Shown here one piece after another: positions 26,754 through 35,971 of a stretch of DNA of 64,000 nt (position 1 is its first letter; every line of letters starts with the position of its first letter). Under the pieces are notes generated by a model that was not told the origin of the DNA, did not search any database, and saw only the letters and a list, made by a program, of their open reading frames with translations. A program made the translations under genes and the position numbers. The DNA comes from Paracoccus wurundjeri (lineage in GTDB: Bacteria; Pseudomonadota; Alphaproteobacteria; Rhodobacterales; Rhodobacteraceae), in the NCBI RefSeq assembly GCF_030678915.1, contig NZ_JAUUTZ010000019.1, forward strand, positions 1 to 64,000. The letters are read 5' to 3'.

Positions 26754-28844
26754 ATGCGCCGGATCGTTCATAATACAACCGCCATCGTCGCGTGCTTATC
26801 GCTTATGGCGCCCCATATCGCGATGGCTCAAACCAATATCCCCGAGGCTGCAGCGCAAAAGGATGCCGACAAGTTGCCGGCCAATGCCGATGTGCTTGCC
26901 CAGGCCGAAGCAGAGCCTGTGCCACCGGCAGAGGCAGAAACAGCCGCCCCGGCGGAGGCAGAGGCTGAAGTGCCGGCAGAGGCAGAGACAGCCGCTCCGG
27001 TAGAGGCCGAGGCTGAAGCACCGGCAGAGGCAGAGACAGCCGCTCCGACAGAGGCTGAGGCCGAAGCACCGGCTGAAGCTGAGACAGCCGCTCCGGTGGA
27101 GGCAGAGGCTGAAGCGCCGGCTGAAGCAGAGACGACCGCTCCGGCGGAGGCTGAGGCCGAAGCACCGGCTGAAGCAGAGACGACCGCTCCGGTGGAGGCT
27201 GAGGCTGAAGCGCCGGCTGAAGCAGAGACGACCGCTCCGGCAGAGGCAGAGGCCGAAGCACCGGCTGAAGCTGAGACAGCCGCTCCGGTGGAGGCTGAGG
27301 CTGAAGCGCCGGCGGAGGCAGAGACAACCGCTCCGGCAGAGGCAGAGGCTGAAGCACCGGCTGAAGCTGAGACAGCCGCTCCGGCAGAGGCTGAGGCTGA
27401 AGCGCCGGCTGAAGCTGAGACGACCGCTCCGGCAGAGGCAGAGGCTGAAGCGCCGGACAACGCCGCGTCCGAGGATCAGGACGCCCTCGCCGAAGCTCTG
27501 GCCGAGGAAGAGAAAGCATCGGAAGGGGAAGCTCAACCGGACGATGCCGCAGCCTCTGAAGATCCCGCGTCCCCGAGCGAGGATGACCTGGCCGACGCCT
27601 TGGCCGAACAGGAGAAAAAGGCCGAGGAAGCCGGGCAGGAGGACAGTTCGCAGCAACCGGCCGATGCCGAAGGCGAGACAGAGTCCGATGACACAGCCGC
27701 CGGGAGTGGCAGCGAAACCGAGGGCAGCAGCGAAACCGAGGCCGCCAAAGAGGCTGCGACCGAAACCGAAATTCCCGAACTTTCCGCTCTGACTTCCGAA
27801 GAGGGCGAAGGCGAAGTGACCGAAGAAGAAGTGACCGAAGAGAATAGTCGTTCCTCCTCGGAAGATTTCGGAACCAGCCTGACTGACGCCTTGTCCGGGC
27901 TTGCCGGTCAGGAAGCGCAGCAGTCGGATGATGACAGTAAAGACAACGACAAGAGTGATCTGACCAAGGCCGTGCTGCTGGGGCTTGGCGGGCTCGCTGT
28001 CGGTTCGATGCTGAGCAATAACCGCGAAGTCGAACTCAGCACGCCAGATCGGCTTGTCGTAACGCGTGCGGATGGCAGCCGGGAGGTGATCAAGGATGAG
28101 ACCGTATTGCTGCGGCAGCCGGGTTCGACCGTGGCGACGGAGAATTTCGACGACGGCTCGTCGCGGACGACGGTGACACGTGCGGATGGCAGCAAGGTCG
28201 TGACAATCCGCGACGCCAATCTGCGGGTTCTGCGCCGTACCCTGATCACCGCGGATGGCGGCTCGATGCAGCTGATCGACGATACGACAAGCGCCGAGCC
28301 GGTTGATATCGCGAGCCTTCCGGCCCCGGCCGAGCCCATCGAAACGTCGGGTGGTTCCCTGAGCGAAGAGGAATTGCGCGCCGCATTGCTTCGGGAAGTC
28401 GATGCCGGACGTTATTTCACCCTTGGCCAGATCCGGAATATTCCGGAAGTGCGCGCCTTGGTCGCTCCGATCAATATCGACGCGATCACGTTCGATACCG
28501 GTTCGGCAGCGATCAAATCCGATCAGGCGGAGCAATTGTCGACGCTTGGCAAGGTCATCCAGCAGACTATTCAGGAAAACCCGCGCGAGATCTTCCTGAT
28601 CGAGGGTCATACCGACTCGGTCGGAGATGCGGCAATGAACCTTGCCCTGTCCGACCGGCGGGCTGAATCGGTCGCGCTTGCGCTAACCGAGTATTTCGAC
28701 GTACCGCCCGAGAACCTTGTCACGCAAGGTTATGGCGAGCAGTTCCCGAAGGTGAGTGGCGAGGGTGATCTTCGCGAAAATCGCCGGGCTTCGGTGCGCC
28801 GTATTACGGATTTGCTGCAAACGGCATCGACCGAATCCGAATAG
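26754..28844 (+). CDS. OmpA-domain protein with Ala/Glu/Pro repeats
   Basis: A 696-residue exported protein. The signal peptide ends at about HIAMA-Q (residue 25). Residues 58-233 are eleven 16-residue repeats rich in Ala, Glu and Pro. Residues about 234-390 are acidic and low in complexity. A membrane-like Gly/Leu segment (VLLGLGGLAVGSML, about 404-417) precedes a segment with repeated VTRADGS motifs (about 430-520). The C-terminal OmpA domain (about 575-690) has TDSVGDAAMNLALSDRRAESV, which binds peptidoglycan. The acidic stalk could span the periplasm. Similar Rhodobacterales proteins exist, but the repeat number is likely to vary between strains. Confidence 0.88.
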   Translation: MRRIVHNTTAIVACLSLMAPHIAMAQTNIPEAAAQKDADKLPANADVLAQAEAEPVPPAEAETAAPAEAEAEVPAEAETAAPVEAEAEAPAEAETAAPTEAEAEAPAEAETAAPVEAEAEAPAEAETTAPAEAEAEAPAEAETTAPVEAEAEAPAEAETTAPAEAEAEAPAEAETAAPVEAEAEAPAEAETTAPAEAEAEAPAEAETAAPAEAEAEAPAEAETTAPAEAEAEAPDNAASEDQDALAEALAEEEKASEGEAQPDDAAASEDPASPSEDDLADALAEQEKKAEEAGQEDSSQQPADAEGETESDDTAAGSGSETEGSSETEAAKEAATETEIPELSALTSEEGEGEVTEEEVTEENSRSSSEDFGTSLTDALSGLAGQEAQQSDDDSKDNDKSDLTKAVLLGLGGLAVGSMLSNNREVELSTPDRLVVTRADGSREVIKDETVLLRQPGSTVATENFDDGSSRTTVTRADGSKVVTIRDANLRVLRRTLITADGGSMQLIDDTTSAEPVDIASLPAPAEPIETSGGSLSEEELRAALLREVDAGRYFTLGQIRNIPEVRALVAPINIDAITFDTGSAAIKSDQAEQLSTLGKVIQQTIQENPREIFLIEGHTDSVGDAAMNLALSDRRAESVALALTEYFDVPPENLVTQGYGEQFPKVSGEGDLRENRRASVRRITDLLQTASTESE
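26925..27452 (+). repeat. Eleven tandem 48-base coding repeats
   Basis: The repeat unit encodes PAEAETAAPVEAEAEA with small changes: the two variable spots are A/T in the ETAAP part and A/V/T before EAEAE. Eleven units occupy exactly 528 bases in frame. Units differ mainly by synonymous GCA/GCT/GCG changes and by the alternation of the variable residues, as expected from recombination among units. Confidence 0.92.
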
Positions 28845-28893
28845 GTCACTACCCACCATAAATAACCGGCAGGGTAACAGCTGCCGCTTCCCG

Positions 28894-28929
28894 AACTGCC
28901 CGACGCTTTTCAAGTGTCGGGCAGTTTTC
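28894..28929. terminator. Terminator between convergent OmpA-like and HPP genes
   Basis: An 11-base stem, AACTGCCCGAC with GTCGGGCAGTT, has an 11-base loop and is followed by TTTTC on the plus strand. It ends the OmpA-like transcript. Its right edge touches the stop codon of the leftward HPP gene. Confidence 0.8.
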
Positions 28930-30082
28930 ATGCGCGCTGCACGCTTTGATGGGCCAGTGCGGCGATAATATCCGTTCGGGTGACGATGCCGACAACGCGC
29001 GTCCCGTCGAGAACCGGCACCGCATCGCAATGACCGTCGGACATAAGCGGCAAAAGCGCGGAAACCGGCGTTTCGGGGGCAGCACGGGGAATCCGGACAT
29101 CCATGACGTCCCGTGCGCGTGCCCCCGAACCATGGCCGATCAATCGCCCCATTGCCGAAAGAAATCCGCCGACACGGCGCTGCGCGCGTTCATCCGCGTG
29201 ACGGATCAGGTGAAGCTGGAAGATCACGCCGTGAAACTCATTCCCGTCGCCAACGACCGGCAGAGAGGTGAAGGCGTGGCGGCGGAAAAGCTCGGCAACT
29301 TCGAATAGCGGCGCGTCGGGGCCAACGGTTATCAGGTCGCGCGACATGATATCGGCCGCGGTCGAGCCGGTCCCGCGATGCGAGGCGATGACCATTTCCG
29401 CCGCGCCGATCAGCCGGGCAAGGTCCGCCACGCCCAGGTTCATCGTCTGGTTATACCGTTCGAGTATGCTGACAAGTTCGTTTTCGTTCAGACCGATCCG
29501 TTTCACCGGATCCAGATCCCCGGTGCCATGAGGATTTTTTTCCTCGAACTGACGGAAAGGATATCGCCGGCCGGTGATGCGCGCATAGATGACCGCGATC
29601 AGGATCAGGGCTAGGGTGCCACAGGCCACCGGAGCGAATGCAAAGCTCCATCCAAGTTCCAGCGTCGCTTCGGGGTTCAAGGCCGCTGTCATGGCCACGG
29701 CGCCACCCGGAGGGTGAAGCGCGCGGATCAGGATCATGGCGGTAATCGCCGCGCCGACGGCAACCGCAACGCGCAGGACAGGATCCGGGATCAGCATGCA
29801 GGCGGCAATCCCCATCAGGGCAGAGGCCAGATTCCCCATGATCGCGGACCAGGGCTGGGCCAACGGGCTGTTGGGCGCCGCGAAAACCAGAACCGACGTG
29901 GCTCCGAAAGGTGCGATCAGATAAAGGCCCAGACGGCTGTCGATCGAAGGCGCAAGCAGGAACAGCCCGGCTATCAGCAGGCCCAGCAGTGCGCCCACCC
30001 CCGCCCTGACCGCCTCTTTCGGCGAGGCATGGGGGACGGCCGGGCCGACCGATCGCAGAAAATGGGTCATGGGTGTCGGCAT
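28928..30082 (-). CDS. HPP-family membrane protein with CBS domain pair
   Basis: A 384-residue protein. The first half (about 20-175) is an HPP domain with four or five membrane helices and the motif RALHPPGGA that names the family. The second half has two CBS domains (about 240-300 and 320-380) with typical starts ADIMSRDLITV and ARDVMDVRIP; CBS pairs usually bind adenine nucleotides. Some HPP proteins are proposed to transport nitrite, but the substrate here is unknown. Confidence 0.88.
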   Translation of the reverse strand: MPTPMTHFLRSVGPAVPHASPKEAVRAGVGALLGLLIAGLFLLAPSIDSRLGLYLIAPFGATSVLVFAAPNSPLAQPWSAIMGNLASALMGIAACMLIPDPVLRVAVAVGAAITAMILIRALHPPGGAVAMTAALNPEATLELGWSFAFAPVACGTLALILIAVIYARITGRRYPFRQFEEKNPHGTGDLDPVKRIGLNENELVSILERYNQTMNLGVADLARLIGAAEMVIASHRGTGSTAADIMSRDLITVGPDAPLFEVAELFRRHAFTSLPVVGDGNEFHGVIFQLHLIRHADERAQRRVGGFLSAMGRLIGHGSGARARDVMDVRIPRAAPETPVSALLPLMSDGHCDAVPVLDGTRVVGIVTRTDIIAALAHQSVQRA

Positions 30083-30275
30083 CCGGGCTTCCCTGAATTA
30101 CAGCGCCGTGTGGCTACTCCTGGTGATTGCGAGATGCAATTCCACAAACAGCCGGGCACAGATAAAGTCGGAGATGCAGGGCAGGTTTCGAATGCCGGAT
30201 TTCGCCGGCCGACTGGCTGTCATCGTTAGAGGTTATGGTGACTCCGGGCGCTTTCCGGTTATCGCGCTCATATGT

Positions 30276-30304
30276 AAAAACGCGGACCTTTTCAGATCCG
30301 CGTT
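30276..30304 (-). terminator. Intrinsic terminator of the outer-membrane barrel gene
   Basis: On the minus strand, AACGCGGA and TCCGCGTT form an 8-base stem with a 10-base loop, followed directly by a T run. It lies about 25 bases after the stop at 30330. The remaining gap to the HPP start at 30082 shows no gene. Confidence 0.85.
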
Positions 30305-30329
30305 CGCACTCGTCAAGAACAGGTTCGGC

Positions 30330-30920
30330 TCAGAAGCGGAAGGTTCCGCGGATCTGTGCCAGTTCGGTGTCAAAATCGGCGCCACCGATATCATCCACAT
30401 CCGAGAAATCGTTGCGGGTGTATTCGAAGCCGACCGAAAAGCGGTCATGCACAAGGTAATCGACGCCGACGCCATAAGTGACACCGGTTTCAGAGACATC
30501 GGTAGTCCCGTCATCGACCGAAATCTTGGCGACACCCAGGGCCAGATAGGGCTGGATTTTGCCAAAGTCGTAACCGGCGCGGCCGCGAAGACGGATCAGG
30601 TCGCCGTCGACATCGGCATCATCGAACTCGACCTTGTTGTAATCGAGTTCACCGCCAAGCACATATTTACCGAAATCATGCAGGTAACCGGCATGGACAC
30701 CATAGCCGTCAAAATCGGCGTCACCATTTATGCCGGAAACTTCGGCATCGCCCTTGCCGTATTGCAGACCGGCATAGAAGCCCGTCCAGTCGGTTCCGGC
30801 TTCCACAGGTGCGACGGGCGCAACCACGGGGGCGGGTTCGACAACCGGCGCGACATAACCACCGGCAAAGGCACCCGTTGCGGCAAGCGATGCGGCGAGA
30901 GACAATATAACAGTTTTCAT
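30330..30920 (-). CDS. Small outer-membrane beta-barrel protein
   Basis: A 196-residue protein with a signal peptide (MKTVILSLAASLAATGAFA-G) and an Ala/Pro/Val-rich linker, then an eight-stranded barrel domain. It begins WTGFYAGLQYGKGD and ends with an aromatic residue (GTFRF), as needed for BamA recognition. Strands alternate polar and hydrophobic residues throughout. It belongs to the OmpW/opacity-like barrels (porin family PF13505 type). Function may be structural. A GAGAA ribosome site lies just upstream and a terminator downstream, so it is a single-gene unit. Confidence 0.88.
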   Translation of the reverse strand: MKTVILSLAASLAATGAFAGGYVAPVVEPAPVVAPVAPVEAGTDWTGFYAGLQYGKGDAEVSGINGDADFDGYGVHAGYLHDFGKYVLGGELDYNKVEFDDADVDGDLIRLRGRAGYDFGKIQPYLALGVAKISVDDGTTDVSETGVTYGVGVDYLVHDRFSVGFEYTRNDFSDVDDIGGADFDTELAQIRGTFRF

Positions 30921-31100
30921 AGCTGTTCTCCTTCTTGTTCTGGGATAGAGCTAGGATTGCAGAATGTGCAATTCCAGAACTCGGCAAGATGGATATGGCG
31001 GCATGTGGCAAAAATGATACTGCGTGTAACATGTACGTTACAGTGCGGAACATCTGCTTGATCGGCCTTGAATATAAAGGGGTGCGCGCCCCGCTGAAAA

Positions 31101-32123
31101 TCAGTCGGTGGGGCCTGTCGGCAGGGTCGGTGCGGGGCCGGTCGATCCGCGTTCGACGATGCGGCAGGCCAGTTCCACGCGGCGGGGCGGCAGGCCGGGT
31201 CCGGCGATGATCTCGCCCAGAAGATCGAGGGCAAGGCTGCCTATTGTGCGCATCGGGATCTCGACGGCAGAAAGCGGCGGAGTCTGCAGATCGCATTGCG
31301 GCAGCCCATCGAAACCCAGCACGCTCACCTCACCCGGTACATCGATGCCGGCCCTGGCCAGGGCAAGAAGCGCCCCGACAGCAAGGCTGTCTCCGGCCGC
31401 GAGGATTGCCGTGAAATTCCGGGGGCCTTCGGTCAGACGGCGTGTCATTGCGGCGGCGGCGGCATCGGGCAACCAGTCATCGACTTCAACGACCAGCGAA
31501 GATTCAGGGGCGATTCCTTCGGCTGTTAACCGGTCCGCCCAGCCCTCGCGGCGGCGTTCGATGGTGCGGCGGCCGGGGCGGGTCAGAAACAGGATGCGCC
31601 GGTGCCCGTGCTTAAGCAGAAGTTCGGTCGCCCGCGCCGCGGCGGTGCGGTTGCAAGGCGCGACCGAGGATAACCGCATCATCGGGTCGTCGGCATTGAC
31701 AAGCACCACCGGCCGGTCGAGCGCAGCCGCCTCGGCGATCACGGCATCGCTTTCGGGCGTCAGCAGCACATAGCCCGCCGCATCCTCGTCAGCCGCGAGA
31801 TTCGCGGCCAGCGGTTCCGTGGCAGTGCGGGTTTCGAGGGTCATTCCCAAAGCCGCCGCGCGGTCGCGCATACCGTCAAGAACATGCAGCGTGAACTGGC
31901 TTCGGGCATAATCGACCATGGCCGCCTGGCTTGCCACAAGGATCGCCTTGCGCCCTGCCACCGCTGACGGCATCGCATATCCCAGCAGTGCCGCCGCATC
32001 GCGGATACGGCGGCGCAGTTCGGGCCGGACGCCAGGACGATCCGCAAGAACGCGGCTCACCGTGGCGACCGAGACGCCGCAGCGTTCCGCCAGATCCTCC
32101 ATCCTGATGCGTCGCCGTTCCAT
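31101..32123 (-). CDS. LacI-family transcriptional regulator
   Basis: A 340-residue LacI-type repressor. The helix-turn-helix is MEDLAERCGVSVATVSRVLA (about residues 8-27), followed by the hinge and a sugar-binding core. I place the start at MERRRIRMEDL; an ATG nine codons earlier at 32150 is possible. It diverges from the GH105/ABC operon and is probably its repressor, released by an oligosaccharide or uronide. Confidence 0.9.
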   Translation of the reverse strand: MERRRIRMEDLAERCGVSVATVSRVLADRPGVRPELRRRIRDAAALLGYAMPSAVAGRKAILVASQAAMVDYARSQFTLHVLDGMRDRAAALGMTLETRTATEPLAANLAADEDAAGYVLLTPESDAVIAEAAALDRPVVLVNADDPMMRLSSVAPCNRTAAARATELLLKHGHRRILFLTRPGRRTIERRREGWADRLTAEGIAPESSLVVEVDDWLPDAAAAAMTRRLTEGPRNFTAILAAGDSLAVGALLALARAGIDVPGEVSVLGFDGLPQCDLQTPPLSAVEIPMRTIGSLALDLLGEIIAGPGLPPRRVELACRIVERGSTGPAPTLPTGPTD

Positions 32124-32220
32124 GACCAGCTTTCTTGATGCCCGAACCAAGACTGCAAAAAATTTACATATTGTGCAAACAATTTTCCGTCAGTTAACCT
32201 TGCGCCAGGGGAGGAACGTG
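32124..32220. promoter_or_regulatory. Divergent promoter and candidate LacI operator
   Basis: The AT-rich gap between the LacI gene and the GH105 gene holds TTGT-GCAA-ACAA (about 32171-32182), flanked by AAAATT and AATTTT arms. An inverted repeat in this position fits a LacI-family operator overlapping the GH105 promoter. The GH105 ribosome site AGGGGAGGAA is directly before the ATG. Confidence 0.45.
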
Positions 32221-33306
32221 ATGCGGGACGATTCGGTCGTTCGTAATGCCTTGACGCGCGTTGTCGACGGTCTGACCGCGCTGCGCGACACCGGAAGGTT
32301 CGACGAGCCGAATCTTGACGGCACGGTCGGGGATTATATCAGCTTTCAATCCTGGGAATGGCCGCAGGGCATCGGGCTTTATGGCCTTGCCCGGCTTTGG
32401 CGCGACACCGGGGAAGAGCGGCTGCGCACCGTGCTGGAGGATTGGTACGCCGCACAGGAAACCCGCGGGCTGCCCTTGCTCAATGTCAACACGACGGCGC
32501 CGATGCTGGCACTGACCCTGCTTTGGGATCGCACGCGCGATCCGCGATGGGAGGCGATGCTGTCCGGCTGGGCTGACCGCGTGCTGGCCGAGATGCCGCG
32601 TACCCCGGAAGGTGGATTTCAGCACGATGTGTCCGACAAGATCAATGAGGGTGAGCTTTGGGACGATACGCTGTTCATGGTGGCGCTTTTCCTTGCCGCC
32701 TATGGCGAAGCTTCGGGCCAGCGTGCGCTGGTAGATGAGGCGCAGCACCAGTTTCTGGTACATGCGCGCTATCTGGCGGATCCGGAAACCGGGCTCTGGT
32801 TCCACGGCTGGAGCTTTCCCCGGCGCAGCAATTTCGCCCGGGCCCGCTGGGCGCGGGGCAATGCGTGGATCACTGCGGGGCTCGCCGATCTGCCCGAACT
32901 TTGCCGCCTTGATCCGCCGGTCGCACGTTATCTTGACGGGGTGCTTCGCGCTCAGATCGCGGCGCTTTTACCATTGCAGACCGCGAACGGCGCATGGCGG
33001 ACCCTGCTGGACGATCCTTCATCATACGAGGAAACCTCGGCCACGGCAGGGATCGCCTATGGTCTGATGAAGGCCGCGCGTCTCGGGCGCGCATCGGATG
33101 AGGCGCGGCGGGCGGGACGCCGTGCGGTCAATTATGTGCTGAGACAGATAGATGCCGATGGTATCGTGGGCGGTGTGTCCTATGGCACCCGCATGGGCCA
33201 TGATCTGCAATTCTACCGCGACATCCCGCTGCAACCCACCGGTTATGGCCAGTCGCTTGCCATCCTGTGCCTTGCAGAGGCACTTAACGATCCGGAGTTC
33301 CGATGA
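32221..33306 (+). CDS. GH105/GH88-family unsaturated glycuronyl hydrolase
   Basis: A 361-residue (alpha/alpha)6-barrel hydrolase of the YteR/YesR type, which removes the 4,5-unsaturated uronic acid left by polysaccharide lyases on rhamnogalacturonan or related glycans. The catalytic aspartate is Asp149 in WDDTLFM; GLWFHGW and WARGNAWITAG near residues 195-225 are family motifs. No signal peptide is visible, so it acts on imported oligosaccharides. The start at 32221 is preceded by GGGGAGGAACGTG. It leads the operon with the sugar ABC transporter. Confidence 0.88.
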   Translation: MRDDSVVRNALTRVVDGLTALRDTGRFDEPNLDGTVGDYISFQSWEWPQGIGLYGLARLWRDTGEERLRTVLEDWYAAQETRGLPLLNVNTTAPMLALTLLWDRTRDPRWEAMLSGWADRVLAEMPRTPEGGFQHDVSDKINEGELWDDTLFMVALFLAAYGEASGQRALVDEAQHQFLVHARYLADPETGLWFHGWSFPRRSNFARARWARGNAWITAGLADLPELCRLDPPVARYLDGVLRAQIAALLPLQTANGAWRTLLDDPSSYEETSATAGIAYGLMKAARLGRASDEARRAGRRAVNYVLRQIDADGIVGGVSYGTRMGHDLQFYRDIPLQPTGYGQSLAILCLAEALNDPEFR

Positions 33307-33419
33307 TCTCAGACACCCGATATGGTCCCGCGCCACTGGCGATCGGCGGAGCGAAGGTTCCGGTGTTTTGCGGCATGCGTTTCTTTGTGAGTTCTGTTCC
33401 GGCCGGGGCCTTCAGATGA
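33303..33419 (+). CDS. Coupled 38-residue ORF
   Basis: This ORF of 38 codons begins ATG overlapping the GH105 stop (ATGA at 33303) and ends TGA overlapping the next start (ATGA at 33416). The product starts MISDTRYGPAPLAIG and contains GGAKVPVFCGMRFF. No ribosome site is obvious except coupling. It may be a true small protein, a leader that couples the two genes, or the remnant of a frameshifted N-terminal part of the following protein. No known family is recognised. Confidence 0.4.
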   Translation: MISDTRYGPAPLAIGGAKVPVFCGMRFFVSSVPAGAFR

Positions 33420-35971
33420 GCCGCCTGTCCCGCCCGCTTGAAGCCGGTATGCCCATCACCCTCTGGCGCGTATCGCCCATCTCGGAACAGCCGTTCGATG
33501 TGTCCGAACGCCCGATGGAGGGCGAGATGGATCCGTTTTTCTTCCTGACCAAGGAGAAGAATTTCATCCCGCACGAATATCCCTGCCGGACTGATTTCGC
33601 GCAGCGTTTCCGGGGCCGGCGCCCCGAAGAGCGGGCTTTGGCCGCCCCGGACCGGGTCTGGCTTGGCTTCGGATCGCCACGGCTTGACCTCTCAGGCTTC
33701 TGGTTTCGCGCCACGCGTCTGGCGGCACGTGCCGAGACGCTTGTCATCGCCAGGATCGCGGGGCGCGCCACGCTGCGTCTGGCCACATGCGGAGGGGCGA
33801 TACTGCGGGTGAATGGCCGGGAAATCCTTTGGATGGCGGAATACCGGCGCAATTTCGAGACTGCCGTCGAAATCGGGGTCGATCTCGTGGCGGGCGAGAA
33901 CCGGATCGAATTGTTCCTCGACGATCTTGCCGAGCGGGATACCCGTTTCTATGCGCAACTGGACTATGCCGATGGTCCTCCGGCGCAGCAGGCGATCCAG
34001 ATCGAAGCAGATGCCGCGCATGCACGCGAGATCGAGACCGCGCTGGAAACCATGCATTTTTCCCGAAGCAGTCACGATGGCGGGCCGGTCCGGCTGACTC
34101 TGCCGCATGCGCTTTCAATACCTTGTCATGCCGAGATCCGGGTCGAAGGCGATTTCATGTCCCACGATCCGTTTCCTCCGATGCGGATTGCGCTTACCGC
34201 GGGCGCGACCGAGATCGATCTTGGCGATGCCGATGCGCTTCCGGCGGATTTCCGGCATGTCGTGGTGCGCCTTGCGGTGGATGGTTTCGCGGCTGAACGA
34301 ATCTATGGCACCGAGATCGCCCATAGCGCGAAACAAGGGGCGGCACCTGCCGCCAGAGCCTCTCGCGTGACCGAGGCCCTGACCGCCGTTGCGACGGGGG
34401 GCGAGGCCGATACCGTGCGGGCGCTGGCGCGGCTGGCATTGCAGGATGGCGGCGCGGAAACCCGGAGCATGATCGAGGCGGCGCTGCCGCGGATCGACGC
34501 CTGCTGGGATTGCGCGGATTTTGCGCTTGTGCCGCTGATCTGGTGCCGGACAAGCTGGCCCGAACTGCTGGGGCCGGATCTCTGCGCGCGCATCGACCGG
34601 ACGATTTGTGGTTACCGGTACTGGATGGATGAGCCGGGCAACGATGTGCAGTGGTATTTCTCTGAAAATCACGCGTTGCTGTTTCACACCGCCGCGCATC
34701 TTGGCGGGGCGCTTTTACCAACCAGGACCTTTCTTCGCTCGGGGCGCACCGGCGCCGAGCAGTCCCGGACAGGCGCCGAAAGGCTTGCTCGCTGGTTCGA
34801 CCATTTCGAAAAATGGGAGATGGCCGAGTTCAACTCTGCGCCCTATTTCCCAATCGATCTGAAGGGGTTGACGGCGCTTTACGCGCTTTCGCCCGATGCC
34901 GGTTTGCGTGCGCGTGCCGAAAGCGGGATCCGCCGGCTGATCGGGATCGTGGCCAACTCCTCGCATAAGGGCGTGCTGACTGCCGCGCAGGGCCGAAGCT
35001 ATGAACACACGCTTCGGGCTTCGATGACGCTGGAGCTTTCGGCGATCGCGCGGCTTCTGTGGGGGGCCGGAAGCTACGGCACCCGGTTCCATGCGACGCC
35101 GCAGCTTGCGGTTTGCCTCAGGGATCACGGGCTGGTGCTGCCCGATGAGACGGATCGCGCCATCATGACGGGCGATCAAGCGCAGGAATGGCGGTTCGCG
35201 CAAGGTCAGGATGCGATTGCAAAGCTTTACCATTACAAGACCGCCGATCATGCGATGGGCAGCGCCGTGGCCTATCGCTGGTACGAATGGGGTTATCAGG
35301 AAACGCTGATCCATGCGCGGCTTGGCGAGAATCCGAATGCGCAGATATGGATCAACCATCCCGGCGAGGTGACCCATTCGGGCTATGGTCGGCCCTCTTA
35401 CTGGGGCGGCTCAGCGTCGATTCCGCGCGTTCAGCAATATCGCGATCTGGCCCTTGTCCGGTTCTCCGGGGTGGCCTCGCAACCGGCATTTACCCATGCC
35501 TGGTTTCCCACCGGGGATTTCGACAATGCCCGGATCGACGGTGACAGGGCTTATGCCCGGTCCGGGTCGGCCTATCTGATGCTGCGCGGCTCCCTGCCGT
35601 TCCGTCTGGTCGACAACGGCCCGTCCGCTGGGAACGAGCTGCGCCTTTCCGGACAGGAAAACTGGTGGCTCTTGCGGCTCGGGTCGGCCCGTGCCCACGG
35701 GGACGAGGGGGCATTCGCGGCGCGATTTGCCGCATTATGCCCCGAAGAGGGGGCGACGGCGATCAAGGTTGTGGATCCGGATTACGGGCGTGTAACCTTC
35801 CATGATGACGGCTCGGTGGCGGCAGAGGGCCGGCGGATCGATCCGGCCGATTTTACCGTTTCGGGTCAGCGGGAAATCCTGCCCCGCGTTCCGTTCGTTA
35901 CGCCGCAGGACAAAGCAAGGACCAAGGTCGATACCGGCCCGGGACCATTGACAGGGAGGAAGACCGGATGA
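33416..35971 (+). CDS. Uncharacterised 851-residue protein in sugar-uptake operon
   Basis: No family is recognised with certainty. The N-terminal part (about 60-330) is rich in beta strands and contains ILRVNGREILWM, like accessory jelly-roll modules of glycosidases. The middle (about 340-640) is helical with conserved-looking aromatic/acidic motifs YWMDEPGNDVQWYFSENH and FEKWEMAEFNSAPYF, suggestive of an (alpha/alpha) toroid. The end (about 650-820) is beta-rich. No signal peptide. It lies between the GH105 hydrolase and the binding protein, so a cytoplasmic glycan hydrolase or lyase is the best guess. The start MSRLSRPLEAG is taken for its ATGA coupling; MPITLW further on is possible. Confidence 0.7.
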   Translation: MSRLSRPLEAGMPITLWRVSPISEQPFDVSERPMEGEMDPFFFLTKEKNFIPHEYPCRTDFAQRFRGRRPEERALAAPDRVWLGFGSPRLDLSGFWFRATRLAARAETLVIARIAGRATLRLATCGGAILRVNGREILWMAEYRRNFETAVEIGVDLVAGENRIELFLDDLAERDTRFYAQLDYADGPPAQQAIQIEADAAHAREIETALETMHFSRSSHDGGPVRLTLPHALSIPCHAEIRVEGDFMSHDPFPPMRIALTAGATEIDLGDADALPADFRHVVVRLAVDGFAAERIYGTEIAHSAKQGAAPAARASRVTEALTAVATGGEADTVRALARLALQDGGAETRSMIEAALPRIDACWDCADFALVPLIWCRTSWPELLGPDLCARIDRTICGYRYWMDEPGNDVQWYFSENHALLFHTAAHLGGALLPTRTFLRSGRTGAEQSRTGAERLARWFDHFEKWEMAEFNSAPYFPIDLKGLTALYALSPDAGLRARAESGIRRLIGIVANSSHKGVLTAAQGRSYEHTLRASMTLELSAIARLLWGAGSYGTRFHATPQLAVCLRDHGLVLPDETDRAIMTGDQAQEWRFAQGQDAIAKLYHYKTADHAMGSAVAYRWYEWGYQETLIHARLGENPNAQIWINHPGEVTHSGYGRPSYWGGSASIPRVQQYRDLALVRFSGVASQPAFTHAWFPTGDFDNARIDGDRAYARSGSAYLMLRGSLPFRLVDNGPSAGNELRLSGQENWWLLRLGSARAHGDEGAFAARFAALCPEEGATAIKVVDPDYGRVTFHDDGSVAAEGRRIDPADFTVSGQREILPRVPFVTPQDKARTKVDTGPGPLTGRKTG

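Noticed and set aside
26925..27452. Regular repeats that could suggest a CRISPR array
   Set aside because: Units are contiguous 48-base in-frame coding repeats without unique spacers.
26796..28610. 604-codon open frame on the minus strand across the OmpA-like gene
   Set aside because: It is the antisense shadow of the repeat-rich, high-GC gene; its product is low-complexity and has no ribosome site or known motif.
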